The notes under the pieces: model-generated | Databases searched by the model: none | The model's input: only the letters and a program-made list of their open reading frames with translations | Told to the model about the DNA's origin: nothing | Shown: piece after piece, positions 34,076 through 48,700 of the stretch | Layout of the letters: the number at the start of each line of letters is the position of its first letter | How positions within the stretch are numbered: position 1 is the stretch's first letter | Translations under genes and position numbers: made by a program | NCBI RefSeq assembly: GCF_022458985.1 | Contig: NC_061774.1 | Coordinates: forward strand, 6,314,616 to 6,378,615 | Direction: 5' to 3' | Source: Mugil cephalus | Lineage: Eukaryota > Chordata > Actinopteri > Mugiliformes > Mugilidae | DNA length: 64,000 bases

Positions 34076-37000
34076 TTTCAGAAATATCTGTCTCTGATAC
34101 AATAAAATGGAAATAGTTAGCTGTTGGCTAAACTGCAGCGCTACAAATAGTATTTTGTTTTATTAGTAACAGCTGCTGGAAATTATACCTTTGTCACAAA
34201 ACATCAAGTAAAGTGAAATCCTTTAAAAATAACAATAATTAAGGTAAAGTACAGCTCACTGCTACTAGGAACTGTGATGTAAGATATGAAATAATATTAG
34301 CAGCTCTTAAGCCAAAGTCACACATAGTTATGTCTTTTGAAATCTGATGTGCAGGAGTAGGCAGTGACTGCACTGTGTTTGACCTCCAGGTTCAGTGAAT
34401 GCAACACATACTAACAGTTATCATTTCTAGTTCCCCGTTACTCTTATCGAAGAGAATTACACAAAGGTCTATTGGTTTCTCCTCAGATGTTTCTGCTCTA
34501 AGTAAAGAAGCCCCTTACATGACTATGCATACTGTGAGGAAGAGGCATTTTATTTATATTCCATTATAATTACAGCCTTGTCACATGGGAGGCGCCCAGC
34601 CGGTGAAATACAGGTTGGTTTTCGTGCCATGATCTATGTGGTTAAATTAAACCTTTCTTAATGTATTATGGGAGACCTTGAGTGGAAAATTGCTTTGTCA
34701 GTAACTGTTTGTCCCTTGTTGAGAACTGTATTTCAAACCGCGGTTCCACATGAGTGAAATTGCTGCTGCCGCCGGCTCGCATGAATCAATATTACAACAA
34801 TGACTGTAATCACAAATCCCAATATTTTCACTTACTCGGCAAAGATTGGATATATTGAATGACTAATAACAATTTTCTCAGCTGGCATCCGTCGCAGTGG
34901 CACAAAAGAACATGGGTTTGAAAGTTGCATGCGAAATCTAAATCATATAAGAGCAGCAAACAGCAGACCCGCAGTTGTCATTTTTACTACTCTGGCATAA
35001 ACCATTGGAATTGGATGTCTGTCGAGTCATTTATCTGGTTTACCAACCTCTCGCTTTTGCTACAGCAGATTGTACTGGTAAAATATTTTTTTAGTCCTTG
35101 CATCCGAACTACAAATCCTTGGTCAAATTGTATTTCTCAAGGGAGGATGGGTCAGTATTTTAATTTTCTATACATCATACCTTTAATGATATATCACATC
35201 ATTATTCATCCCCAGCAACAAACCTCATTGAACCACTAACACTAGGGTTGCACAGTGATTGTAAATGAAAGAACGTAAGTGAATTAGTGAGCAGATTAAT
35301 TAAAGTATCCTATTGCCACTCAGTCACTGTTAACACAGACATTAAGTGTCTAAATGCTTCATAAAGATAAGTCTAAATCAACGAGAAACTTTATCACCAA
35401 TGCCATCACTAGTCTTCAGCGGTATCCAGCTTTTGTCTCACATAACTCCAGTCCCCAGTCTCTGCTTTACTTGCATCAAATGCTAATTCATCCATGATTC
35501 ACAGAAGATAAATGAAAAGAGAGAGAATATATAACATCTATGAAATGATGCACACCTGGGACCCAGCATAGCGGTTGGTCAGACCTCTGGACAGATCCTC
35601 CAGTTGGAGCTCCCCCCACCGTCAGCTGTCATCCTGTGAAGCTGAGCCAGAATAGCTGCAGGAGCTCTGTAACTCTGGAACGTGCGCTTGGGTAAGGCAG
35701 TCCGCGTATAGCATAGGCCTGACTGTTTCATGTAGGGGAAAGCAGAGAGGTCAAAGAGTCCACTGTGACAGAAGTGGGCCAGATAGAGGCTTGTTTGAGG
35801 AGAAGAAAAGGGATGTGGGGGGGGCCTCATGATGGGCAGTTATTACTATAGTAGAGTCTTTTATTCAGACAAACCAAGTACGAAGCCCTTCAAATATATT
35901 AGAGACTACAATGATCTAAAAGTGGGATATTGCCACCGCTGCTGTATTATGCAGATGGGAGAGGGAGAGTGCATGTCATTTAAAGAGATAAAAGATGGCA
36001 CATTTTGTTCAATGTTAAGTGCAGTAAATATGAAGTATTACCTTTCACTTGTGAGGTTGGGTTACACCTTGCTGTATCAAAGGTTTTCAACCCCTCAGCC
36101 TGAAATCTAAGATCTACGCAACTTTGAATAAAACAGGAGTCGGGGTTTTAAGACGTGGAATCATGATAACATCAGGAAACAAAGATTAAGATACACAGCT
36201 GCAGTTTTCATTCAGCAGAGATTCAGTTATCATTTGTTTTGATAAATTGCTGAACCAATAACACAGAGCCCAAGGTGATCATCATAATTTTCATTTTTAT
36301 AAAGTTTTTATCTCAGTGTTTGAATCAACATCCAATTTCCTTTAGATATTAATCCATTTCCAAATGTCCAATTTTTAAATTTTTTTATTTTTATTTTTTT
36401 ACAAAATCTATCCTGAATAATATGTTAAAAAAGTTGTCATGATAGCTAAACCCTGCTCTCTTGGGAATGATTTATCTATCAAGGTTAAAGGTGAACTCTT
36501 TTGTTTATGAGGACTAGTGTGAAAGTTGTTTAAATGTTTCACATTACGTGCCAGACGAATGCAAACTATGAAAAGAAACCAGTTTTTTAGTCTCAAGAAA
36601 AGCGACTCTGCTTGAAACAGCCCCCCATATGGAAACAATCTCCAGACTACGTTAGTCCTGTCCAGATTGGTTACCTCAACGGATACCACCTCTGCCTTGC
36701 AGAGCCATTCCAGACGTAAACTGACGAATGACTGCTGCATGTAGAATCAGCCGACCTGAAGTGAAGTTATTGCACTTTAGCTCACCCTGCATTAAAATAA
36801 ACACGAGCGAAACACACTTTAAAAACACAAACATGGCTGCTGAGTGACCTGCTGGTTTTGATTAATGTTTGATATTTCTGCCGGTTCATTTCTGCTGAAA
36901 TCATTTCCTTGGTTAAAATCAAAATGAAACAAATTGTCTGCCGTACCTCTGCCATGTAGTCTTCTGAGGTAGTTTGAAACATTGTGGGCAAGCCAGCAAT

Positions 37001-37966
37001 CTGGCATTCATCCTCAGGGGGAGACGTTTAAGGCCTCAATGTCACCATATAAATCTTGCCGGGCGGCCTGAGCCTGTGGAATGGAACACAAAAGAATTGA
37101 GTTATGAATCATCCAAATGGAGGCTTTAGCATCACAATTGTTATAGTTGAGATATACAGTAGAACAAACACACTATCTGTGACTATTGGACAGAAGAATC
37201 AAGAGATAATTGTATATTTTGTTACCTGAGAGTCTTTAGGTTTGTTTGATGTGGATGTTTGTTGCTTCATTTTCAAACTGACAGTACAGAAGCAAACAGT
37301 AAAAGGTGCAAGGATTAAGGATCGAATAATGAGTTTATTAGTTGATGAACATAACTTGGCATTTTGTTTTTATTTATTTAGCATATTTTATGACATGCTA
37401 GCAGCTGTAGTGATAAAAATGTGGACCACTCTGTCAACCATTTTAGTCCAGATTATAAGTGCTAGTAGTTTTAGTATTAATATTTGCTATAAATATTCAT
37501 GATCTTCAGAGAATAACATTCTGATTTTAGAAAATGTACCTATTAACACCAGCAGGTGCGGTTTGTTCACGTTTAACCCCATCACATATGTCTACATCTA
37601 TGTGATGGATGGGCGCAATGTGGACGATATTCAGGGCTCTCAAGTCTCACACACACACATTTCAACAAGTTCACACGCTCTCACGGCAAACATGACATTG
37701 CTCATGCCAAAAAAAATGAGGAAACTCGCCGTACATAGACTTTAAAAGAGATTAGCAATCTAAGAAGCGATGAGGCGAAGGCTGGCTACTTTGCTTCAGT
37801 CAGCGGCCAATCAGAAAATATCAGTGGCCAATCAGAAAATAGTATTTGTCGTTGCCAGGTGAAATAGGAGGGCCCTAACCACGCCTTCCACAAATGCGCT
37901 AAAATGAAAATGTGCACTCGTCAAAGAAGACCTGGAAGTGGAAGTCTGTGATCTGGTAATCACTTA
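34076..37966. other. Gene-poor intergenic DNA with regulatory-looking stretches
   Basis: No exon or RNA gene recognised. Part of it (about 34540-34920) is repeat-free and of even composition with sites such as ccattataattacag and ttacaacaatgac. A GC-richer patch at about 35570-35830 contains an 83-codon minus-strand open frame that matches nothing I know. Confidence 0.5.

Positions 37967-38019
<53 letters not shown>
37967..38019. repeat. (ATT)n microsatellite
   Basis: About 17 perfect ATT units. Its reverse complement gives the poly-Asn stretch of a spurious minus-strand open frame. Confidence 0.95.
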
Positions 38020-38020
<1 letters not shown>

Positions 38021-38219
38021 AGTCTAGGACCCAAGTCTCATTCCAAGCTAAATTCAAAACTTGAGAGATGGCAATATTCATGAATAAATCTGACATCTGG
38101 GGGAAAAAAATGTTCCAATCTGTCCAACAAATATTCACGACACCTACAGAATGAAGTGAAAAACTTTTACAATCCTTTCCTAAATGTCTGTCATCACACC
38201 AAATGTATGACCTTCCCAG

Positions 38220-38345
38220 CTAAAGTTAGCATGCTAACATGGTTAATACTATTAATTACTACATGGTTAATACTAAAAGCATGTTAAATGCTGTACCTGT
38301 TACCACCATCATTGTAGCTAGCCACTGATTTTAGCATGTATATTT
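38220..38345. repeat. Possible teleost repeat with gttagcatgctaacatgg motif
   Basis: The palindromic word ttagcatgctaa is followed by a direct repeat of acatggttaatact and then by tagctagccactgattttagcatg. This resembles a common fish repeat, but no ends are visible. Confidence 0.4.
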
Positions 38346-41300
38346 CACAGAGCTGATAATATGGCCATAGAAAACATAATAATGTGCAAAAGTTGATGGA
38401 CAGGAGAGAAATTCCATTCAAAACCAATTCGTAACTCCCTGATTTTGAGGCCTGTAATATTAAAATAAGAACATTGTGCTATATGTGAAAGAGGTCAGCT
38501 GTGATCAACTGTAATGCCTAGATGAATTCTTTCTCTAAGGTCAAGCCAGGCATTCCCACTGAGACCAAACATGGTCTGACTCATGTAGTGCAAATGAGGC
38601 ATTTGAAACACTCTGGCCATTGAGCTTTATCTTTTGCTATCTCATTTTCACATCTCTTGCTGGACATTCAACACATCCTTGCTGGATGAGGCTAATGCTT
38701 TCTTTTGGCTGTGGCATTTCAAAGTCTGGGATGCGAAAGAACCAACAGTATCCAATTATGTGCAGCTTATTCTCACTAGTCACAATTACAAGCATGCTAG
38801 CAAGATAGCTTGGCTAGATAAGACACTTTTCAATATCAAGGGCCTCTCTTACATCCTGTGGGCAGCTGGTTGATGGACTGCTCATCATATGAAAGGTCAC
38901 ATCCGTGAAGCAATTACAACAGAAATCTTTTTTGTATAAAACAAGGCAAGAATGAGATGAGACGATTTTATTCAATTCTTTCATTTTGTGTTATGAAAGT
39001 TAACTGTGATGAAAATCTGCTGCATGAGTGGACACATGGACACATTAAAAGAATACAACTTTATACTTAAAAGTCCATTTTAAAGTTAGACTGACTTCAT
39101 TCTGAAAACACTGACCAGGAAGAGTCCATAACAACTTCCTAAAGACAGAGAGCTCTGTCCACATGATTGATGTGTGTAGCCTTAAAATTTGGACCAACTC
39201 TTTAAGGAGTTAGTTCTCTGTAGTCAATATTATAACTGCCACAAATAATGTTTTTTAGTTACAGAATAACCTTTCAGTATTTCTGGTAGAATAGACTAAT
39301 AAACTAAAAATAGATGCTACATCCAGAGTAGGAACCTTAACTCTAGTATGTACTGAATATACAGTGTTCATTGATGGTGTCTGGTCAGTGCAAGTTGTGG
39401 AGTTATTACTAAAGGCTGGTCTAAAAGGTTTGGCATTGCCAATAAAATCTAGACAATGTCAGAAAGAATGTTTGTCATTTTGTTCAAACCAACATCCTCT
39501 TCCTTTTGTGTTTAATGTATTGATCAATACGTTGGCCCTTCGGCCCCATGGGAATTTTGTTTTCCCATTAATCTCTGAAGAGAATCTCTGCAGGAGCCTT
39601 TGTGAAGTGACCCTTCCGAGATGTATGGTCTCCATTTTTAACTCGAAAGAAAATGATCCTTCATCTGTAAATTTCACTGCTGCGTCCCAAATGAAATGGC
39701 CTGCGTGTGAAAGTGAGCCAGCCCTCCCTTCCGCCTTCATCACCATAGGGCCCGAGGACATGCTTTGACGAGCATGGGGAGGGGTTTGAGGTCCTCACAA
39801 TTTCCATTGATTACACATAAAAAGACCACATACAAGGCCCCTTCATTATGTTTTCAGGGTGAAATAAACCAGTTACTGCGTTCTTTGCACATGTTATATT
39901 CACAAATATCCACATTTGGATTTCTTGACTCAAGCAACATTATTCCTTTGAAAACATTTGGCATGCAACAGCTGACCTTAACTGTGGTTAACTAAATATT
40001 ATAGTAAAATAAATATTTTTTTCCAACTTCATAGGCTTTGTGCTACCAGCAGGTCACTTTTAATTGGAGAAAGTATTGTTAGTCATCAATATCTCCTCAG
40101 GGCATCATCTAATTACTAAGCAACATCGTGGCTAAAACATCTTATCTGGCTCCAGCTTCCCATCACATCCAACATTTGTTCATGAAATGAACAGATATTT
40201 GGGACTATTTTCAAAGCCCACAACACGAGCACCTGTTTGCCAAAACTGGGTAGAGTCTCACAGATGACTCAGCCTTCATAAACACAATCGCCAACAAACC
40301 AATCCAGATCAATCGCTGCATCAGGTGCTTCTGTTTATAGTACGGCACAGTCAATGTCATATTTTCCAGGTGGAAGCGCCTCTGAAAGCCTGTGTTGTCT
40401 GTAACCAAACTGTTCCAAAAAGTTTCTTGACTGAGCTCAACGGTGCGAAATCCACCAGGACATAAAGTTGGATCCAAGCACAAGCTGGAAATGTGATTAA
40501 GGCTGAACTTCTGTGGTAGGGGATCCACCCAACAAATCCCATACTCGACGCTGTAATTCTGCCATGGTTCCTCGGGAGACATTTAGCATTCTGATAATAT
40601 AAACCTGTTTAGTGTGACATGGGATGAAGGCCCCTGAAGTGACAGATGTTTCTCTTAAATGTGATGGGAAATTAAGTTTTTTTTTTTTTTTTTCAGGGGG
40701 TGTTGATGAGTGAGAAACGCTCAGTTTGCTTTGGGCTGTTTGGGCTGATCCAGCTCTTTTCTTATTATTGGCAAAAGGTTTGCATTTTGTTTTGGAATAC
40801 AACTTCTGTAGTTCAGAGAGAAAATACACTCCACAGTATCGTCTTTTCTGCAAGTTACAAGTTACAATTTTCTGGAGTTGAAGTTCACTGTAGCCTCAAC
40901 CAAGGTGCTCTCAAAAGTGAATAGTTTTACATACTAAGTAAAATAAAGATTATAATAAATGATATTTATATGCAGTCTGAAATGGGCTGTGGGTTAATAT
41001 AACAAATTCTGCTGAAGCTTAATTGCTTCTGAGATTTGTGAAGACGCTATTCAGCTATAAAACTACCTCAAATGAAAATAGGCTTGAATGAAAATAGCCC
41101 CGCTGCATGATTCAAATGACGAGTCACGTCTTCTGCTAAACCGAAGGAATCACATCACAGATTTGTGCAACACTGCAGTGTTTGTTCAAATGTAACGGGA
41201 TGGCTTGGGCATTGTGGAGGAACTGAAAAAAACAAAGACCTCTCTCATGAAGCCGACGGTCTGTTTGTGTGGTTGTTTGAAAAGTCTTGAGACACCAGAG

Positions 41301-44300
41301 GGAAATCCACCAGACCTTCAAAAGGACGCCACAGCGGGGAGCGTTGGCAGACTGCTGGTTTGGACAGCTTGCATGTCGTACATCACAAATCCAGTTAACA
41401 GACCAGCACACAAACATCACCCACCATTACAGATGACAAGACATCTACAGGTTCATATATTTATACTTGCACAATTATTCCCAACCAGGGGGTAGTTATA
41501 CCACTAGGAAACAAAAAGTTAGGAACTGGTTTGTGGGACAGCAATATGTTGCAATTAATAAAGAGTGCAACGACAAAACAAAACGGCCTCTGTGTAGTGG
41601 AAAAAATGTCAAGTAATAAAAGAATGTTTCATATAAATAACACAAAGGATAGTAACTACTTAAGTAGACTGGTAAACGCAATAGATAAATTGATGAAACA
41701 GTTATAAGTACTGTTTGGGTAAAAGGAAAAGAATTTGAAAATGACTAGCTAATGCACAAATGGTTCAAGTAAATGAAAAGTATTGTAACAATATCCCCTT
41801 TTACTTTTGTTAAGTAATGTTCATTTTGAAGTCTTTTAAAGTTTCATGCTGGTTGATGAAGATGAAGGTGGACTTGACAGGACTCGTTTACAACACCAGC
41901 AATGTTGACGTCTGGTTATAAACAGTAGCTCTAGTTGCACATACTTTAGGGCAGATATTTATACATGTGAATTAATAAATATGTTTCCACACAAGAACAC
42001 GCTCACTCTCTCTCACACACACAGGAAGCCACTGAATTATAGATGCAGAAACAGGAAATTCCTCCCTTTACCCTCTGTCACTCAGGCTGCGACCTTGCAC
42101 TAAATCAATTAGTAGTGCTGCAGGCAATCAGCGGACCTCCCTGGAGACTCTATGAATGTACCCTTAATTCAGGAGGGCCTCTTGGACCCTTCCATGCAGC
42201 CCATACCTGATGGGTGGCCGCGACTCCTGTTCATACAAATAGGACAGTCATAGTCATTTCATGCTGCGCAAATCAAAGAGCAGTAGGGGTGAGATTGTTT
42301 TGTTTCCTCTACTGTGCAGCATCCTGTCTTGTCCATAAAGGGTCTTTCTTCTGTGTGGTCAGGAGGCTCCTGTTCCACTCGCTGACCACTGCCATGGTCA
42401 GCTAGCGGCTTTGTAAAATTGTAATTTGGGCCTTTTGCCTTCAGGTGGCTTTTTCATTATGTAGCACTGCCTCAAGGCAACTGCAGGTATTAAAACAATT
42501 TATTTTGTGCATATCCACGAGTGCTATTAAAAATAGAGAGTAATGTATATATATATATATTCATACAAACACAATTACCTTCTAGGGATTGACAAGCAAG
42601 TCACATTTGAAGTAAGAAAACATCAACGTTACTCGTCAAAAATTAAATAAACAAATATAAATCAACAACAAACTGAAATATTATTTTATCCGTCATTTGC
42701 AAATAGAAGGACCACTACACAGAAAAGGATTTTTTTTGAGTACTTGCCACTACAAACCACTGTGGTTTTGCAAGCTTAAAATGAGCCCTTAATATCTTCA
42801 TAGGTAGTGTTTCCTCTTCTATGAGCTCCCATACATGTTTTTATGAAGAACAAACACAATATGTAAAGTTTAAGTACACAAACAAACTACAAACATTTAT
42901 TTTAAGGCCTGGATGAAATTTAAAGCTCTCTACCAGTCAAGACAGAGTAGAGCTACTAATTTGATTGCCAGTTTGTTCCAACATGAAACTAGCGCTCAGC
43001 CTTTTTCAGTCGGACAGTTAACCAATCATCCAACAAACTGCAACAGAGAGTGACTGTTCTCATTAATAGAATTGTTGGATTATGATTAAGTAATATCTTA
43101 AAACCACACCATCAAATTAACTTTTTTCAAACACCAAACAAACACTTTTTGATTCGGCAACTCATTGTTGAGGAAAGTAAAAAGTGAAATCATATTAAAT
43201 GTTGGCACGCTGCACAGGAAAACACACATGATCGCGGTCTGTCTCTTATTAAATTCATGTTTCCATCAATTACACAGTGGAAAAAAATATGTAAATTATT
43301 GGCAAATGGCGCATTAGTTCTGCTAATTTCACATACTCCAAGTTTATCTGAAAACCTTTCATGCGTAGTTCCGAACTTCATCCCGGCCTGGCTTGGTGTT
43401 TCCGTTTGGGGAACCTGACACTTACTTGAGCTTCCAGCCATTCAGTGTTTATCAGCAGGATCAATGCAGCATCTGTGTCTTTCTCCCCACGAGACTCTCC
43501 GGGATGTAATCCTTCTCTAGCCGAGCGGATCCTGAATCTTCCCATTCACTCTCGCTCCCCAGAGGACACGGGGGCACATTTCCCATGGACCTGAATAACT
43601 CTGCATGCTATTTGTGCAATGTAATGAGAGATGGTTTTATCATAAAATGCCTTATGGTTTACATCACCTTGCCTTAACATGAATGGCAGATGTATTTCCT
43701 GAGATAATGATGTCAAAGCATTCATATGACCCTGGGAAAAAAAAAAAAAAAAAACACAGAAACAGGGAAGCTTGTCATTACACTTTATACCTCTTCCTGT
43801 TACTGTTCAGGTTGTGTCACACACAGTTAGGAAATGAATCCAGGCTCAGATCAAATGAAATGCTGCTTCAAAAAAATAAAATTATTATCTCATGTAACAT
43901 TTATTGACCTGGTCAAGTTGCCAACCTTCCTGCAATACTCAACAGCATAATGAGAGCAATTAACACAGAAGCTAATGGATATTACATAATTATCTCAATC
44001 AGCTTTGATTGTACCTCCACTTTATCAGCACTTCTATCAAGGAGCTCCATGGTTCATTTTGTGAAGGTGAAAAGAAACCTGGAAGTGTGACATTTATTTA
44101 TTTATTTATTTTTTTAAGTACAGCCATTAACGGTCAAACTGTGCATTACAAGTTAAACCGAGTTTGCCTATGTTTCAGAGCTATTGTCTGTGCTCTCATG
44201 AGAAAATTCAGTCGAGCAGCCGCAGTGAGGAAGGGGATGGCAATTTTATAATAAAAAAGATAAAAGATACACAAAAAGTAAGTACACTGACAATTATCAC

Positions 44301-45455
44301 ACAGTATCACATGCAGTATATGAAATGGTAGCCAAAACTACTTCCCAGTTCATAGGCAGTTCAGTCTATAATGAAGGTGATGCGGCCGTGGAGACTAGGT
44401 CTCTTGCCCGTGTAGAGGAGCTGGCAGTTACAGTTAATCAGGTTAAGCCGTTCTCTAACTCAAATGTCTACATCATCTGAAATGTAAGTGACATGAACGG
44501 TTGCTAATGTCAAAAAGCAAGTACAACACGGACACTAGTTGTCAAAATCCACACATTCAAACAATCTGAAGAAGAGGCCACGAATTACAGAATCTCAAGA
44601 ACAACCGGGGAAGGAGAGTTCTTCTTACTGCAGACAAACAAGTGAAGAACTCACAATTCACCAGGTCTAACATCTAGGTGAACATCCTTTTATCCTTTCT
44701 ATCATCTAGCCTTTTGTTGTTGTTGTTGTTTTTAATTCAGCCCTTTTTAACAAATAAACATCTATGACGTTGTCCACGACCTCTGTATACACAAATCTTA
44801 CAAAGACTTGAATGAGCAGCTCTTTAAACTGTGCTGTGAATCAATAACGAAGAAACAAACCAGCAGATAAATGCATCTACGGGGACACTGAAAGACAAAG
44901 AAAAAAATAAACAATTCCAAATTTCGAGAGTAAAGAGTAAAGCGTGTTATATTGCAGTGATTTCCAGCTTAGCCGCGAAGTGCAAGAAGTGTGAGATCTG
45001 GGGACCCATAGTTGGAGCAGTTATTTATTGAAGCAGGAGGGGATGACACCTACAGCAGATTGCCTTATTATTTATAATGCTTCCTGCACGTTATGTGAGA
45101 GGTTTTACAATGACAGCTTATGTGAGCACTGCTGTGCTGAGAGTTAAGTTAAACTCATGACACAACTTCTCCTGTGGCATTCACTGACAGGTCATTTATC
45201 TAGAGTTTTTTGGATGATTTATGGAAGTTATGTTGCATGTGCAGTAGCACTGAAATTAAGTTTTAGAGCTTAATGATTGAATAACCTTTTGTTCAAATGT
45301 ACAGAACCCTTCTGGCTAATCTTAAATATGAATCTGGTTAATCTAATTAGTAATGCATATGTAGGTAGAGATCATTATTTACTTATTTTTTAAAATAGAA
45401 TTTAATTAATACCAATAATGTCTGAAAAAATTGTCTGGGTCAGATTTCAGTGAGA
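38346..45455. other. Gene-poor intergenic DNA
   Basis: No exon is supported. Candidate non-coding blocks that stand out by even composition are about 39540-39780 and 43360-43600. Simple repeats: (TA)n at about 42547-42560, an A tract at about 43737-43754 and (TTTA)n at about 44093-44112. Open frames of 118-134 codons at 39364-39768, 40211-40582 and 40497-40853 show no known domain. Confidence 0.5.
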
Positions 45456-45742
45456 GGGCGGCACAGCTCGGGTCTTTCTGGGTGGAGTTTGCATGTTCTC
45501 CCTGTGTCTGCGTGGGTTTTCTCCAGATACTCCGGTTTCCTCCCACCTCCCAAGACATGCTCGTTAGGCTAATTGGTGATTCTAAATTGATTGTGAGTGC
45601 GAATGGTTGTCTGTCCACGTGTTGGCCCCTGCGACCTGTCCAGGGTGTACCCCGCCTCTCACCCAATGACAGCTGGGATAGGCTCCAGCAACCCCCGCCA
45701 CCCTAGTGAGGATTAAGCGGTAGTAGAAGATGAGATGAGATG
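45456..45742 (+). repeat. SINE-like interspersed repeat, copy 2
   Basis: It begins gggcggcacag, continues with ggagtttgcatgttctccct and gtgggttttctcc, and ends with ccagggtgtaccccgcctc, gacagctgggatagg and a short gatgagatgagatg tail. The A-box/B-box part seen in copy 1 (491-655) is deleted after gcacag. I recognise it as a very abundant teleost repeat. Confidence 0.75.
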
Positions 45743-48700
45743 TCAGTGAGATGCATCTGTTGACAGAGGGTTGTTTGCTAAACCCTGCCCTCAGCCAGTG
45801 AGCATCTTGTCATAGTTTAGCAACCGGCACTGCAAGAAGGTCAAGTATCAGTATCGATAATTGAATGGCTTGGAGGGTAGTGTATTTTTTATCAAGCATA
45901 CAAGGGCGAAAACATACTGAGTGTGTTCACTTGCTCTAAAATAAACAAATAACTAAGCTTGTGTTGCTTCTAATCCAAGCAGCACATGCATTTAGCTGTG
46001 TTCCAGGTTAATTAAAAAAAATAGTAATAGAGTAATAGAATAAAACAATCCCATATCTTATCAGAAGTGAGGCTTTCTGTATGAAATGACCAAGTATCAA
46101 GTATAAATACAGCCGTACTGTACCAATAATAATACATTATTAATACTACAGTCAACGAGTGGTGATTTTTTTTTTTTTACCATATATCTAGTCATTGTGG
46201 TGTGTTGTAAACCAATCAAATAGGCCTAAAAGCTGCCACAGCAGTAAGCATGGAAAGTGATTGATTATATACTAAACCAGTGAAGCTAAAAAATAGAACC
46301 GAGAGAGTGTGACCCGGTTTCCAAAAGAAGCTCAAAGGATACATACATGTACGTTAGTACAAGTGCCTATAAGGCTGTTTTTTGTTGGACCACGTTCACA
46401 GAGGACGGTTCTTTGGTTCCAAAAAAACATCTGTATTGTGTTATGTTAGAAATTAATGATTTATGAGATCGATGATGGTGAAAGGGCTAGTTAGTCATAC
46501 CTTGGAATACAACTACATCAGCTATCATCACTGAAATTTAACCTCTTTCACCTCATTTTACATCATTACATGGTGCTACATCAGATTCGTATCATGTATT
46601 TTGCCGCCAGACACATATTGGCAGGGCTTAGAAAAGCGTAAATGAAAACATTCTCCTCTTGTGTTTGACAGAAATTTACCCAAGCCTAGAAAGAATATCA
46701 GCAGTAATATGTAGTTACCGCTTCATGTTCTTGTACACACAAGCCGCTAAACTGTAAGAATAAGCAATCAGTTCTGATTTAAGGATTTTTATCTCAACAA
46801 GAAAAAAAAGAGCATATTGAAAAATACATGTGGATTTTACCCCAAATGTGTGTCAGAGAACCTCCCTTAATGTGAGGTCTCCCTTCTCCCTAACCTCCAT
46901 CTATAATTCATGAAGTAATGGGATATCCTCCACACAACATGGAGATTACCATGGAGCATAATACAGTGTAATATCTGTGGAAACCTCAAGCCAGTATAAG
47001 CAATGTAATGCACTATAAAATAAAAATACCAGGTTAGTTCAAAGATAACATCTCTTTGCCTTGGGGCCAAAAGATTGAATTACCAGCTGATACAAGAGCA
47101 CACATACATAAACATCATCAGGTATCATATACATTCTTTACATTATATATGTGTCAGAAACTATGGGAAATCAGTTATCAACCTTAGTACTTTTGAGTAC
47201 TTGCAAACAGTCCTTCCAACAACTTCCACCTGCAAACAAGCAGCTACTGAAGTCCCCGTTCACATGAATCAACACGTGGCAACATCCCACTATGCACAAA
47301 TTAAAATAAAACAGCACAAAAACAGCTTGTAAACTGTCCTGTGGATTTTCAGAGTTGCGCCCATCTGTATTGCCCAACAGCTAATTTCATGAATAACTAC
47401 TTGGATGGAAGCAGGGCTCATTACAAACTGCAAATTCATTTCCTTGCTGAAGAAAGACACCTGATTTCATCCATTCACTATGCAGCCTGATGAATAAAAA
47501 CACTACGTAAATAGCTACTTCAGCTCTTTTTTTTTTTAATAAGAAATAAAAGTGATGATGACTTCAAAGGGTTTGAGATAGAATACATTATTGAAATTAT
47601 ATGAAAGACTCTATGATATCTGCAATAATTGTGCGTGTAAAACCTCGAACATTTTCATGTCTTTGACAGGCAAGAAATAAAAGTGAATCCGAGCAAGCAG
47701 TGATAATACAGTATGTGAGGTAAATGTTACAGAATAGCCAGAGTAATAATCCATGTTTGCTGCTAGAAATAACACTGCTGGGGAGCTGTTTGCTTAACAA
47801 CTATGCAAATCAGCACTGGCTCCCACTTTGACCTTTGGTCTCACCAGAGTTTGCCTTCTAATTTGTCTAATTGTGTTTTTCCCAGGGGACACACATACAT
47901 GCCCCGCATGGAGAACATCAATGAACGGGTGTTCAGGTCAGGTCAGAGGTAAAACACTGCTCATAACAAAGCCATGTGCACCTAAAGTAAGACGCCTGAA
48001 CTTGTTTTGGGTTCTCATAACAACACAGGCATCTGAGATTTTATTATTATACCTCAGGTTTTCAAATGTGACTTCTTGCCCAAAACAGGACCACTTTTGT
48101 TTTAGAAAAAAAAATTAAATTCTCACTCACAATGAAATGCCTTATGCTCTCATCCAGATACACACGCTGCTTGTGTGAAGCAGTCAATTAAGATGCTGGT
48201 TAAGTAGGTGAAGTAAGATGAGGGTCAGAGTTACTCCATTGGTCACTCACCTCAAACCACTTTCATCTGAATAAGTGTAAGGACCAGCCATTAGTTTTAG
48301 TGTTTTAGTGTTAACAAATAATGCCATAATTAACCCTAAGGCCATGTTCAGACTGATCTGAGCCCTGTGTGAAAAAAAAATGGTCAGAGGCAATCTGTTC
48401 ACGTACTTGCAAGTTATTTATATTTCCCCATAACCAATGGCTTCCAGCGCCCTCACATCATCCGTGGCCAATAATTGGTTCAAACACATTGATACCTTAT
48501 GTGAGGCTTTTCTAAAGTAACAGAGAACAGGTTTGGTGCCGGGCATTTAGACCAGAAACAGGTTGGTTCATGACGTAAAGTATTGTTTGAAGGCTTTCTG
48601 CAGAAATCAGATTGCATGGACAACTTACTGCAGAAGTGGCAACGATCAGTTTTAAAGATGGACGTTTGGTCACCTACCAGACTGGTCTGTGAAACAGATG

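Noticed and set aside
35579..35830. 83-codon minus-strand open frame in a GC-richer patch
   Set aside because: Pro/Ser-rich with no known motif, no splice partner and no promoter features. Not enough to call a gene.
37899..38138. Open frame with a long poly-Asn run on the minus strand
   Set aside because: The Asn run is just the reverse reading of the ATT microsatellite at 37967-38019.
40211..40853. Two overlapping minus-strand open frames of 123 and 118 codons
   Set aside because: The translations include reasonable-looking stretches, but I recognise no domain, there is no clear start or splice context, and the frames overlap each other out of phase. Recorded as chance or non-coding conserved DNA.
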